Counted from the stretch's first letter, positions 41,939-50,309 are shown. The stretch: DNA of 64,000 nt from Streptomyces sp. NBC_00435 (GCF_036014235.1 NZ_CP107925.1:1-64000); one strand, 5' to 3'. Notes: generated by a model from the sequence alone, not told the origin. Made by a program: numbers and translations.

Positions 41939-42085
41939 TCAGGTCATGACCACCGAGACGAGGGAGATGCCGACGACGACGCCACCGGTCGTCCACCAGC
42001 CCGGGGCCTCCATGACCTCGAGCTCCTGCAGACCGAGCTCCAGGTGGTTCACATCGGCGGCGACGTTCTGAGACGTGTTGTCCAT
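41939..42085 (-). CDS. Daptide-type precursor peptide 4 (48 aa)
   Basis: MDNTSQNVAADVNHLELGLQ, ELEVMEAPG, core WWTTGGVVVGISLVSVVMT. It is a close paralogue of precursor 3, with core changes Ile to Leu, Ile to Val and Ala to Met just before the terminal Thr. No Cys. Ribosome site AAAAGGAAG. It is the first of the four precursor genes in the direction of transcription, directly after the modification-enzyme genes. Confidence 0.88.
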   Translation of the reverse strand: MDNTSQNVAADVNHLELGLQELEVMEAPGWWTTGGVVVGISLVSVVMT

Positions 42086-42167
42086 GACGGCTTCCTTTTC
42101 TTGAGAGACGGGTGGTGCGGTCCCCGCGCCGGGTCGGCGCGGAAGTCTGTGGGTGCGGCGTGGAGGA

Positions 42168-43370
42168 TCAGGCCGCTTCGGTGAGCAGGGCGTTGACATC
42201 GGCCGCGCGCAGGCCGCCCAGCATCGGGAGTCCCGCGCCCCAGGCCCGTACGGTCTTGCGGGCCACCGCGTCGAGCAGGTGCGGGGTGACGGCGATGTCG
42301 CGGGCGATGCCCCAGCGGTCCATCAGGGCGGTGATGCCTGCTACCGGCTCGGCGGGCAGCGGGTCGCCGCTGCTGTCGGCCGAGCGGAGCAGTTCCCAGA
42401 TCCCCCGTAGACGGGCGGCGGAGCCGAGCCGGGTGTCACCGGCGAGCACGGCCCGCCACAGGGCCGGCAGGATGGCCGCGACGGCGGTCATCTTGCGGAT
42501 GCCCAGGGCGCTGGAGAGTTCGTTGGCGATCATCCAGCCCTCGGTGCTGAACAGGTCCCGGCCGTAGCAGAGCCAGGTGGACTGGGTCAGCCCGCTCAGC
42601 CGTGCCAGGTCGGTGCGCAGCGTGGCGTCGGGGGCCTGTCCGTCGGCCAGTTGCCGGGCCAGTGCTCCGCCGAGGCGGACCAGCTGGGTGGCGGCGGTCT
42701 GGGCGAGGGCGTCCTCGACGGCGCGGTCGGTCAGGTTGCCGACGTAGGGGCCGACGGTGCGGAACACCGCTTCGAGGGCTCCTTCGATCAACAGCTCGCC
42801 GGGCAGGGTCTCGGTGGCGGCCGGGTCGATCAGGGCCGCGTCGGGGGCGAGGGCGTCGCTCATGACGAGCCGTTTGCCGCTGTTGTGCGGCAGGCAGGCG
42901 ACCCGGCTGAGCTCGGATCCGGTGCCGACCGTGGTGGGTACGGCCAGCAGCGGGCGGGTGCGGCGGGTGCGCGGATCCAGGGTGAGCAGTCCGCTGCGGC
43001 CGGTGGTGCGCAGGGCCGCGCGGACCCGCTCGTCCTCGTGGGCGACGGCCAGCAGCTTGGCCCGGTCGAGGAGGGCTCCGCCGCCGATGACGGCGATGAG
43101 GCCGGCGTGGGCGGTGGCGCGGGCCAGGGCGAGGATCTCGTCCGGTCCTCCGTCTCCGTCGGGGACGACGGTGAGGACGGTGTGTCCCGCCCGGTCCAGT
43201 TCCGCGGTCACCAGGGCGGTGATACGGGCTTTCGCGACGGCCGGGTCGAGGAGCAGGGCGGTGACGGGGCTCCCGTCTGCCGGACGGGCGTCGGCGAAGC
43301 CGGCCAGCCAGTCGCCGAGCCCTTCGGGGCCGATGAGCAGCCGGGTGGAACCGGACCAGGCGATGTTCAC
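42168..43370 (-). CDS. Iron-alcohol-dehydrogenase-fold enzyme, daptide-type (MpaC-like)
   Basis: A 400-residue protein of the Fe-ADH/dehydroquinate-synthase fold: nucleotide motif VIGGGALLDRAKLLA and PTTVGTGSELSRVA. In daptide biosynthesis, known from the Microbacterium mpa cluster, an alcohol-dehydrogenase-like protein is proposed to oxidise the C-terminal Thr with loss of CO2, giving an aminoacetone-like ketone. The usual metal ligands look replaced: the DALTHA motif aligns with EGALEA, and the later His pair falls in NELSSALGIRKMTAVAAILP without His. GTG start at 43370 overlaps the aminotransferase stop (GTGA). Confidence 0.85.
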   Translation of the reverse strand: MNIAWSGSTRLLIGPEGLGDWLAGFADARPADGSPVTALLLDPAVAKARITALVTAELDRAGHTVLTVVPDGDGGPDEILALARATAHAGLIAVIGGGALLDRAKLLAVAHEDERVRAALRTTGRSGLLTLDPRTRRTRPLLAVPTTVGTGSELSRVACLPHNSGKRLVMSDALAPDAALIDPAATETLPGELLIEGALEAVFRTVGPYVGNLTDRAVEDALAQTAATQLVRLGGALARQLADGQAPDATLRTDLARLSGLTQSTWLCYGRDLFSTEGWMIANELSSALGIRKMTAVAAILPALWRAVLAGDTRLGSAARLRGIWELLRSADSSGDPLPAEPVAGITALMDRWGIARDIAVTPHLLDAVARKTVRAWGAGLPMLGGLRAADVNALLTEAA

Positions 43371-44671
43371 CGCAGTCCTCCCGCGAAGGTCTCGACGCCC
43401 GTGCGGACGGCTTCCACGAGTGCGTCGATCTCGGCGTCCGTCGCGGTGAGCGGCGGCATGATCTGGATGCCGTGGACGCCGGCGTGGACGATGGCGCCCG
43501 CCGCGCGGATGGCGGCGATCTGGTCGAGGACCCGGGCCTGCGGCAGTGGTTCGCCGCCCGCGGTGCGGATCCGCAGGGAGCGGAAGAGGCCGATGCCGTC
43601 GTTGGCTTCGAAGAGGGGGTGTCGGGTGACGAGCCGGTCCAGGTGGGCGCCGAGGGTCTCGGCGGCGCGCCGGCCCTGGGCGACCGCGTCCAGGCGGCGC
43701 ATCTCCTCGATGGTGGCGATGATCGCGGCGCAGGTGACGGGGGTGCCGGCCTGGGTCTCGCCGTGGGTGAGGGTGGCATCGGCTTCGCGGAAGGCGTCGG
43801 CGATCGTCCGGGAGACGATGACGGCGGCGGCCGCGCAGGTGCCGTTGGTCAGCCCCTTGGAGGTGACCAGCAGGTCGGGGCGTTCGCGCCACCGCTGGGA
43901 GGCGAACATCGATCCGGTGCGGCCGAATCCGGTGGCCACCTCGTCGGCGGCGATGAGGAATCCGTGTTCCGCGCGGAGCCGGAACAGGGTCTGGAGGTAC
44001 TCGTCCGTGAGGGGGACGGCCCCGCTGCCGAGGACGGGTTCGACGACCACGGCGGCGATCTGTGAGCCCTGGACCCGCATCAGCTTCTCGATGTCGGCGG
44101 GGTCGTTGGGGGTGACGTGGCGCACCAGGCGCTGGTCGACCCCGTAGACCTGCTGGCCGAGGTTCTCGCCGGTGAGGGCGAAGCCGCCGAAGGTCAGGCC
44201 GTGGTAGCTGCCGCGCAGTCCCACGATGATCTTCCGCTTCTCGGCGCCGCGCAGGGCGTGGTAGTGCCGGGCGGTCTTCATGACCAGGTCGTTGGCGGCT
44301 CCTCCGGAGGTGGAGAAGAGGACCCGGGCGAAGTGGTCGGTTCCGCAGAGCTCCACCAGGGCCTCGGCGGCGCGCCGGGCGTAGGTGTGTTCGTAGCGGA
44401 ACACGCTGAGGTAGGAGGCGTCCAGGAGGGCCTGGTGGCAGGCCTCGGCGATGTGCCGGTTGCCGTGGCCGAGGTTGGCGTTCCACAGGCCCGAGTCGCC
44501 GTCGAGGAGTTCGCTTCCGTCGGCGAACCGTACGTACATCCCCTCGGCGGAGACGGCGCAGATGCTGTCGTCGCCGTGGGCGGAGGGCGGCAGGAGCGAG
44601 GTCCACAGGGCGGGGTGGTCCGGCTGCTCGCCCTGGTCGTGGGCCGCGAGGTCGTGGAGGGCGGTGGTCAT
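43367..44671 (-). CDS. Class III PLP aminotransferase, daptide-type (MpaD-like)
   Basis: A 434-residue omega-aminotransferase-fold enzyme. PLP sites: GGAANDLVMKTARHYH region, IAADEVATGFGRTGSMFASQ (Asp for the pyridine N), and the Schiff-base Lys in LLVTSKGLTNGTC. In the daptide route it would aminate the ketone formed from the C-terminal Thr, yielding 1,2-diaminopropane at the peptide end. Start ATG at 44671 overlaps the methyltransferase stop by one base, so the block is tightly coupled. Substrate assignment rests on neighbours, not on residues alone. Confidence 0.87.
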   Translation of the reverse strand: MTTALHDLAAHDQGEQPDHPALWTSLLPPSAHGDDSICAVSAEGMYVRFADGSELLDGDSGLWNANLGHGNRHIAEACHQALLDASYLSVFRYEHTYARRAAEALVELCGTDHFARVLFSTSGGAANDLVMKTARHYHALRGAEKRKIIVGLRGSYHGLTFGGFALTGENLGQQVYGVDQRLVRHVTPNDPADIEKLMRVQGSQIAAVVVEPVLGSGAVPLTDEYLQTLFRLRAEHGFLIAADEVATGFGRTGSMFASQRWRERPDLLVTSKGLTNGTCAAAAVIVSRTIADAFREADATLTHGETQAGTPVTCAAIIATIEEMRRLDAVAQGRRAAETLGAHLDRLVTRHPLFEANDGIGLFRSLRIRTAGGEPLPQARVLDQIAAIRAAGAIVHAGVHGIQIMPPLTATDAEIDALVEAVRTGVETFAGGLR

Positions 44672-45498
44672 CACAGGGCCTCGGTTTCCAGGAGGACGTC
44701 GTGGTGGCGGCCGCCGCCCGGGATGGGCGTGGTGGAGCGGATGGCGAAGCCGGCGGCTTCGAGCTCGGCGACCAGCAGGGGTGCGGGCATCACGCCGATG
44801 GTGGTGGTCGCGACGTGTACGGGGCCTTCGGCCGGCGGGTCCGCGGGGATGACGGTGACCGTGCGGGAGCTGTTGCCCGAGGTCCACTGTTCGATCATCC
44901 GGTAGGAGCGGCCGGTGATCTCGCCGGGGGCGAGGATCTCGCTCTCGTCGGTGCCGTCGTCGGCCGCGTCGACCTCGACGGTGGTGAGGAGGAACCTGCC
45001 GCCGGGCGCCAGGTGTTCCCGTACGCACCGGTAGAGGCCGGGTCGGGCCTCCGCCGGGAGCAGGGAGATGGAGGTGGTACCGAGGACGACGGCGCCGAAG
45101 CGGCGGCCGAGCGAGAAGTCGCTCATGTCGGCCTGGACGGGGGTGCAGCGGCCTTGGAGGGAGGCCGGGGTGGCGGCGAGGCGCTCCCGGAGCAGTCCGA
45201 TCATGTGGCCGGAGAGTTCGAGGGCGGTGACCTCGCGGCCGAGGGCCAGGAAGGGGAAGGTCAGGCGGCCGGAGCCGGCGGCGAGGTCGAGGACCGGGCC
45301 GGGTACGCGGCGCAGGGTGGAGAGGAGTTCGCGGACCTCGTGCGGGGTGGTGCCGGCGATGTCGTGGTAGACGGGGGCGCCGGCCTCGTCGTAGAGGTCG
45401 CACAGGACGGCCCGGTCGCCCAGTTCGGCGACGGCCTCGGCGGCGCGGCCGGTGAGGCCGGTGCCCGCGGCGGCGGGGCTGAGCAGCATGGCACCCAT
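44671..45498 (-). CDS. SAM methyltransferase, daptide-type (MpaM-like)
   Basis: A 275-residue class I methyltransferase with SAM motif VLDLAAGSGRLTFPFLALGR followed by EVTALELSGHMIGLLRER and FGAVVLGTTSISLLPAEAR. In daptides the analogous enzyme dimethylates the new terminal amine. A second ATG lies three codons in (MLLSPA). The start overlaps the stop of the upstream recognition-protein gene by one base. Confidence 0.87.
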   Translation of the reverse strand: MGAMLLSPAAAGTGLTGRAAEAVAELGDRAVLCDLYDEAGAPVYHDIAGTTPHEVRELLSTLRRVPGPVLDLAAGSGRLTFPFLALGREVTALELSGHMIGLLRERLAATPASLQGRCTPVQADMSDFSLGRRFGAVVLGTTSISLLPAEARPGLYRCVREHLAPGGRFLLTTVEVDAADDGTDESEILAPGEITGRSYRMIEQWTSGNSSRTVTVIPADPPAEGPVHVATTTIGVMPAPLLVAELEAAGFAIRSTTPIPGGGRHHDVLLETEAL

Positions 45499-46586
45499 CA
45501 GTTGGTCGCTCCTTCCGTGGCGTCGGGGGTGGTGGTGCGGGGGGCGGCGGACTCGGTCAGGGGCAGTCCGATGCCGGAGAAGTAGGCGGCGACGGCGTCG
45601 ACGGTGGCCGGGTCGGCGTAGTCGGCGGCGGCCTGGGCGGAGCCGGTGACCAGGAGGGCTTCGGCGGCCTGGGCGGCGTCGGGGGACAGGGCGATGGTGC
45701 GGCGGTCCCCGGGGTCGTGGATCAGGGCCTGCTCCTCGTTGAAGAGCAGGACGGGGCTGTCGCCGGAGGCGTCCTGGGGGTCGGCGACCTCGGCGAGGGC
45801 GGGGACGAGGCGGCCGCCGAAGCCGGAGACGCGGGGGTGTTCCAGGCCTCGGGTGACGGCTTCGCGGATGGCGCCGACGGCGGCCAGGTAGCGGGCGATC
45901 CAGGGGCGGGCGGCGAGCTGTTCGCGGCGCAGGTCCTCGTCGAGTACGCCGGCCAGTGCGCCGGCGGAGTCCTCCCAGGCCCGGTGCAGTTCGGCCGCCG
46001 GGGTGCCGACGGGGCCGAGCGGGGCGGCGCCGGGGGCGACGCTGACGGCGCCGTCGGCGGCGACGTAGAGGCGCAGCGACGGGCCGTCGCCGCGGCCGTT
46101 GCCGCCGAGGGCTCCGAGGTCGGCGAGCTGGACCGAGGGGTGGGTCAGGAACTCGGAGAACGCGCCGTCCCGCAGGGCCCGGTCGGCGTCCTCCAGGAAG
46201 GCCTGGAAGTCGGCTTCCTCGACGATGCGGACCAGGGTCGGGCCCAGGACGGAGAGGTAGGGGGTGATCGAGTAGGCCTGGACCTGGAGGTAGAAGTCGG
46301 GGTGCAGGCCGGCTTCCGCGCCGGGTTCGCCCAGCGAGCCCTGCCAGACGATGACCTGGGCGCCGGTGGCCTCGTGGGGCTGCGGCTCGGCGGTCGGCTC
46401 GTCACCGGGGACGAGGACGACGGTGCCGGGGCCGGCCACTCCGCTGCCCAGCAGGGCGTCGAGGTGGGCGGCGTCCTCCAGGACGACCGTCGCGGTGAAC
46501 GGCGGGCGGGGGGCGAGTGCGGCCAGGGGGCGTCCGGTGCCCCACTGCAAGGCGTGGGCCTTGACCGAAGTGAGTGTCATGAACAT
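45498..46586 (-). CDS. Probable RiPP recognition protein of the daptide cluster
   Basis: About 362 residues, soluble, with no enzymatic motif I can identify. Segments include TATVVLEDAAHLDALLGSGV, HPDFYLQVQAYSITPYLSVL, SEFLTHPSVQLADLGALGG and LRLYVAADGAVSVAPG. The last resembles the beta-strand style of radical-SAM or daptide accessory proteins carrying a precursor-binding (RRE-like) part. Daptide clusters contain a dedicated recognition protein at this place next to the methyltransferase, which is my reason for the call. The start is uncertain: ATG 46586, ATG 46580 or GTG 46613, none with a good ribosome site. Confidence 0.65.
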   Translation of the reverse strand: MFMTLTSVKAHALQWGTGRPLAALAPRPPFTATVVLEDAAHLDALLGSGVAGPGTVVLVPGDEPTAEPQPHEATGAQVIVWQGSLGEPGAEAGLHPDFYLQVQAYSITPYLSVLGPTLVRIVEEADFQAFLEDADRALRDGAFSEFLTHPSVQLADLGALGGNGRGDGPSLRLYVAADGAVSVAPGAAPLGPVGTPAAELHRAWEDSAGALAGVLDEDLRREQLAARPWIARYLAAVGAIREAVTRGLEHPRVSGFGGRLVPALAEVADPQDASGDSPVLLFNEEQALIHDPGDRRTIALSPDAAQAAEALLVTGSAQAAADYADPATVDAVAAYFSGIGLPLTESAAPRTTTPDATEGATN

Positions 46587-46658
46587 GCCTAACGTGAGCT
46601 TGGGAGGGGACACGGGACGTGAGCGGGACGCGGGCGCCGCACTGCGCGGAGCGGAAGC

Positions 46659-46735
46659 GGTGCGGGAAGCGGTGCAGGATGCGGTGCGGGAAGCGGATCG
46701 GCCGGGGATCGGCCGGGGATCGGCCGGCCGGCCGG
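46659..46735. repeat. Short tandem repeats upstream of the recognition-protein gene
   Basis: Reiterated GCGGTGCGGGAA units are followed by three GATCGGCCGGG units. They lie in the 179-base gap between the LLM oxidoreductase gene and the next gene. No function is evident; a mutable leader or spacer is possible. Confidence 0.6.
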
Positions 46736-46765
46736 AAGTCGTGGGGCGGCAGGGAGCCGCCGGGA

Positions 46766-47752
46766 TCAGGAGGCGAGTCCGAGGACCGTGAGCAGGGTGC
46801 GCAGTTCGCGGCTCGCGGCCTGGGCGCCGTAGAGCTGGGCCACACCGGTGACGTTGAGGACGATCTCGTCGGCGCCCGCCTCACGGAAGGCTTCGAGCTT
46901 GGCGAGGAGTTCGTCCGGCCCTCCGTAGAGGAAGGCGTCGCCGGCGACCAGTGCCGCGCCCCGCGCGCTCTCGTCGTCCGCTTCCGAACCCGAGGGGGCC
47001 GGGAGTTCGACGCCACCGCGCCTGAGCATGTCCTGGTAGTGCGGTGCCTTCAGGTGGTGCCGGTTGGAGGCGAGGGCGAGGCGTACGGGGTCACGGTCGG
47101 GCGCCGCCAGGGCGATCGGCACCATGGCCACCACCTTGGGCGCCGGCCGGTCCGCGCTCTCGGCGCTCTTGCGGACCTCGGGCACGATCGTCTCCGCCAG
47201 GTAGCGGGCGGGGGTGAGCCAGCAGATCGCCGCGTCGGCCACCTCGCCGGCCACTCGCGCCATTCCGGGCCGCAGGACACCGAGTCCGATCTCGACGGGC
47301 GGTCCGGGCACCGGGGGAAGCAGCGCCTCCTGGTGCACGTACTCCCCCGCCAGGACCGTGTCCGTACCGTCGAGGGCGGCGCGTACGGCGGTCAGGTACT
47401 GGCGGGCGGCGGTGAGGGGGCTGCGGTACGGGGCGCCGAGCAGCGCCTTCTGTACCGCGGGGGCTCCCGGGCCGTATCCGGCCAGGACCGGCTGTCCCGT
47501 CATCAGCGAGAGGGAACGTGCCTGGAGGGCGGCCTCCGTGGGATGGCGCAGCGGCATCAGGGTCACTCCGAGCCCGGCGGGGACCCGGAACCCGGCGCCG
47601 GCGGCGTGGGCGAAGGCCTGGTGGGTCTCGGTGACCAGGCTCTGTCCCTGCCAGAGACGTTCGGCCCCGGTCCAGTGGACGAGCCCGGCGAAGGGCAGGA
47701 CCTGCTCGGGGCGGCTCGGGACGAAGGGGACGAGCACCGAGTAGGCGGTCAT
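46766..47752 (-). CDS. LLM-class flavin/F420-dependent oxidoreductase
   Basis: A 328-residue luciferase-like TIM-barrel oxidoreductase that would use F420 or FMN. Typical segments: GLGVTLMPLRHPTEAALQAR, VLAGYGPGAPAVQKALLG, DAAICWLTPARYL, and the C-terminal DAFLYGGPDELLAKLEAFRE. The ATG at 47752 has a strong ribosome site (AAGGAGAG). It is first in the leftward RiPP operon, which suggests it acts on the peptide, perhaps in the oxidative step at the C-terminal Thr. The exact reaction is inference. Confidence 0.83.
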   Translation of the reverse strand: MTAYSVLVPFVPSRPEQVLPFAGLVHWTGAERLWQGQSLVTETHQAFAHAAGAGFRVPAGLGVTLMPLRHPTEAALQARSLSLMTGQPVLAGYGPGAPAVQKALLGAPYRSPLTAARQYLTAVRAALDGTDTVLAGEYVHQEALLPPVPGPPVEIGLGVLRPGMARVAGEVADAAICWLTPARYLAETIVPEVRKSAESADRPAPKVVAMVPIALAAPDRDPVRLALASNRHHLKAPHYQDMLRRGGVELPAPSGSEADDESARGAALVAGDAFLYGGPDELLAKLEAFREAGADEIVLNVTGVAQLYGAQAASRELRTLLTVLGLAS

Positions 47753-47921
47753 CGGACTTTCTCTCCTTGTGCTCGGGGGCCGGGAGTTCGTTTCCCGGGA
47801 GCCGGTCGATTGAAGATCAAGAATTATGAAGATCGAATATCGTGGAGGTCGTCCGGATTCGAATTCCCGGGGAAGAAGATCATTTGGATGACCTTTCCCT
47901 TCAGGGACCGGAGGCCGGCCC

Positions 47922-48128
47922 TCAGTCCCAGTTGAAGGTGTCGCGGCCCGGGATGACCACGCAGACGTCGGGGAGCGGGAGACCGGCGGGAATCGGCAGG
48001 CAGACCTGGCTGGAGGGGGCGGGAGCCGGAGCGGGAGAAGGGACCGGAGCGTCAGCGTTCGCAGTGCCGGCACCCACCAGGCCGAGAAGGGCGGCGGCGG
48101 CGAGAGTGACGGTGAGGCGCTTCATCAT
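47922..48128 (-). CDS. Small secreted proline-rich peptide (68 aa)
   Basis: MMKRLTVTLAAAALLGLVGA is a Sec signal peptide with likely cleavage after GTANA. The ~43-residue mature part begins APVPSPAPAPAPSS, then has SQVCLPIPAGLPLPDVCVVI with two Cys that could form a disulfide. Function unknown; small secreted cysteine-pair proteins are common in Streptomyces surfaces. It has its own ribosome site (GAGGGGG), and 169 bases separate it from the RiPP operon, so it need not belong to it. Confidence 0.7.
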   Translation of the reverse strand: MMKRLTVTLAAAALLGLVGAGTANADAPVPSPAPAPAPSSQVCLPIPAGLPLPDVCVVIPGRDTFNWD

Positions 48129-48438
48129 GGTGGTTCCCCCTCGTGTGCGGTCCGGCCCGGATCCGGCGTATTTCCAGCCCGGCTCCGGTGGCCTCCGGTT
48201 TTATCTCCCGGCGGCTCCTTGTGACCACAACTCTGCCGTTCGAAAACCCTTCGTTCGAGGGCTGTGGCGCGCAGCTTGCTGCGCTGCCCGAGGGCACTTA
48301 CTGCACCGGTCCGGCACCGGCCCGGCGCCGGCCGCCTCCGAAGCCCACAAGCGGAATGGATCATTGCCGTAGCCTCAACCCGGGGTAACAGGTAGATCTA
48401 GGCCATCTAGTGACAGGCTGCTGCGTTGGGGGGAATCC

Positions 48439-49455
48439 ATGGCGGAACCGGATCTGGCGTTTCTCGACATCGATCCGGAGGATGAACGCTTCTACCGTGT
48501 CCTGCTCAGGAGCGGCGGCGCCGGACCCGAACAGCTCGTGCGTCACGCCGACTTGGACGAGGAAGCGGTGCACGTCCTCCAGGAACGGGCCACGGGTCTC
48601 GGCCTCGCGGCGATGACCGACGGGCTGCTGCGCCCGGTCAGTCCGGCCATGGCCGTGCAGCACCTCATCGAAGCCCGGCTGACCCGGATCCGGCAGGACC
48701 TGGAGAGCAAGGCGGCCGCGGACGCGATCGTGGCCTCGCTGCTCGCGGAGCGGGACGTCTCGACGGCCTCGGACGCCATCGCGGGAGCCGACCGGCCGCC
48801 GATGGAGCGTCTGGTGGGCATCGAACAGGTACGGGCCGCCATCGACGAGCTGACCTTCTTCAGCCGCTCGGAGGGCATGACCACCTGGCCCTCGGGGGTG
48901 ATGCGGCCGGAGACCATCGAGACCAGCCGGCCCGCCGACGCCCGCATCCTGCGGCGCGGAATCCGGATGCGCAGCCTGTTCGGGGCGGCGGCGCTGGACG
49001 ATCCGGCCACGATGGCGTACCTGCGGGAGCTGGCCGGCAAGGGCGCGGAGGTACGGATCTCCCGCCTCGACCTCGAGCGCATCCTCATCTTCGACCGGGC
49101 GGCGGCGCTGACGCCGATCGACCCGTCGAACAGCAGCCGGGGAGCGCTCCTGACCCGTGAACCGGGTCTGGTCACCACGCTGGTGTCGCTCTTCGAGCGG
49201 ATGTGGGCGCAGGCCCGGGAAATACCGGCTCCGGCCGACGAGGACGGGCCGGCCGTCTCGGGCGAGCGCCCGACCGAGCTGGAGCGCCGGATCCTGGAGT
49301 CGCTGTGCACCGCCGACAAGGACGAGAACGGGGCGCGGGACGTGGGGATCTCGGTGCGGACGTACCGCAAGTACGTGGCGACGCTGATGCACCGGCTGGA
49401 TGCCTCGAACCGGTTCCATGCGGCGCTACTGGCGCGGGAGCGCGGGTGGATCTGA
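48439..49455 (+). CDS. LuxR-type regulator with TrmB-like N-terminus
   Basis: A 338-residue regulator. The C-terminal LuxR/GerE helix-turn-helix is visible in RILESLCTADKDENGARDVG, then ISVRTYRKYVATLMHRLDAS and HAALLARERGWI. The N-terminal part (FYRVLLRSGGAGPEQLVRHA, then DLDEEAVHVLQERATGLGLA) looks like a TrmB-type winged helix. The middle (TTWPSGVMRPETIETSRPAD, LRRGIRMRSLFGAAALDDPA) is a sensor region of a type common in Streptomyces cluster regulators. It is transcribed away from the RiPP operon and may control it. The 310-base gap to the left must contain both promoters; I could not assign boxes. Confidence 0.85.
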   Translation: MAEPDLAFLDIDPEDERFYRVLLRSGGAGPEQLVRHADLDEEAVHVLQERATGLGLAAMTDGLLRPVSPAMAVQHLIEARLTRIRQDLESKAAADAIVASLLAERDVSTASDAIAGADRPPMERLVGIEQVRAAIDELTFFSRSEGMTTWPSGVMRPETIETSRPADARILRRGIRMRSLFGAAALDDPATMAYLRELAGKGAEVRISRLDLERILIFDRAAALTPIDPSNSSRGALLTREPGLVTTLVSLFERMWAQAREIPAPADEDGPAVSGERPTELERRILESLCTADKDENGARDVGISVRTYRKYVATLMHRLDASNRFHAALLARERGWI

Positions 49456-49500
49456 GCCGGGCGGCCGCGGCCCGGTGAGCACGCGGTCCGCGGGCCCGCG

Positions 49501-49546
49501 GCGGGCGGGCATGCGGTCCGCGGGCGTGCGGGCGGGCATGCGGTCC
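49501..49546. repeat. 19-bp direct repeat
   Basis: GCGGGCGGGCATGCGGTCC occurs at 49501-49519 and 49528-49546, in the convergent gap after the LuxR gene. It is probably non-coding; a termination or spacer role is possible. Confidence 0.5.
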
Positions 49547-49594
49547 CCGGCGGGGGTGTCGCCCCGCCGCGGACCGCGCTTAAGAAGGCCACGG

Positions 49595-49762
49595 TTACGA
49601 GCGCGACCGCTGGAGCGCACGGGCGCAGGAGAGCACACCGACGGCGAGCACGCCCATGACCACGTACCGGGTCGTGCCGTCGAACAGGACGGTGGACGAG
49701 GCCAGGAGGGCGATCAGCAGACCGGTCGTCAGGGCGAGCGGGTTCTTCTGGGTCTGGGCCAT
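49595..49762 (-). CDS. Small membrane protein (55 aa)
   Basis: MAQTQKNPLALTTGLLIALL followed by ASSTVLFDGTTRYVVMGVLA and a basic tail ending QRSRS. Two hydrophobic helices joined by a short loop. ATG at 49762 has an excellent ribosome site (GAAGGAG), which makes it a credible gene. Function unknown. Confidence 0.65.
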   Translation of the reverse strand: MAQTQKNPLALTTGLLIALLASSTVLFDGTTRYVVMGVLAVGVLSCARALQRSRS

Positions 49763-50309
49763 GGTGGTGGCTCCTTCGGAAGTGGGGATGGCCATTCCAC
49801 TCTGACAGCGCCGACCCGGCGTCCGGAGCCAGTACGGGTGCAGCATCCTGCACGGCGCCTCGCAGCATGCTGCGCGCCCGAACGGGAGCCGCTGGCCGTG
49901 CCGCTGACGCCGCGGCAGCCGGATCTCGCCACATTCCGTTCCGGCGCCCCGCACGGATCGCGCCACGGGCACCCGGGCGCCGCACCGCCCCGGAGGCGGT
50001 TCCGGCGCCCTTCCGGTTCCGGAATTCCGGCCCCCCGGCGGACGGCGACGGGCACCGGACAATCCCGTGCACGCCCCCGCGTACTCACCCTTCGACGCGG
50101 GACCGATCGCACCGTTTTGCCCTGAACTCCGGGCCCACACCTGGAAGTACGGACTCCTCGAGGAGTCACGTCCCGGCAGCCGGCGGCTCGGTCGGCGCTC
50201 GCTTTTTGCTCGACAAACAAAACGAACGTCCTATATTTTAATCCTCGACGACGCCGCCCAGCGCGCGGACACGTTCCGGTCTGCACGCGACGTTCCTGGG
50301 GAGAACTAG
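49763..50309. other. Long leader/intergenic region upstream of the AfsA homologue
   Basis: No supported gene. It holds the afsA-type promoter near its right end and presumably the promoter of the small leftward membrane protein at its left end. Confidence 0.6.
50210..50237 (+). promoter_or_regulatory. Near-consensus promoter of the AfsA homologue
   Basis: TCGACA (-35, 5 of 6 to TTGACA), 16-base spacer, TATATT (-10, 5 of 6 to TATAAT), in an unusually AT-rich patch. This places the transcript start about 65 bases upstream of the GTG. The spacer (AACAAAACGAACGTCC) could also host a butyrolactone-receptor site, which I cannot confirm. Confidence 0.65.

Noticed and set aside
35337..42085. Ordinary labionin or lanthionine-forming class III lanthipeptide cluster
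   Set aside because: None of the four precursors contains Cys, so thioether rings cannot form; the neighbouring enzymes fit C-terminal Thr processing instead.
41297..42085. CRISPR-like array
   Set aside because: The similar repeated segments are whole precursor genes with ribosome sites, not short repeats with unique spacers; no cas genes are present.
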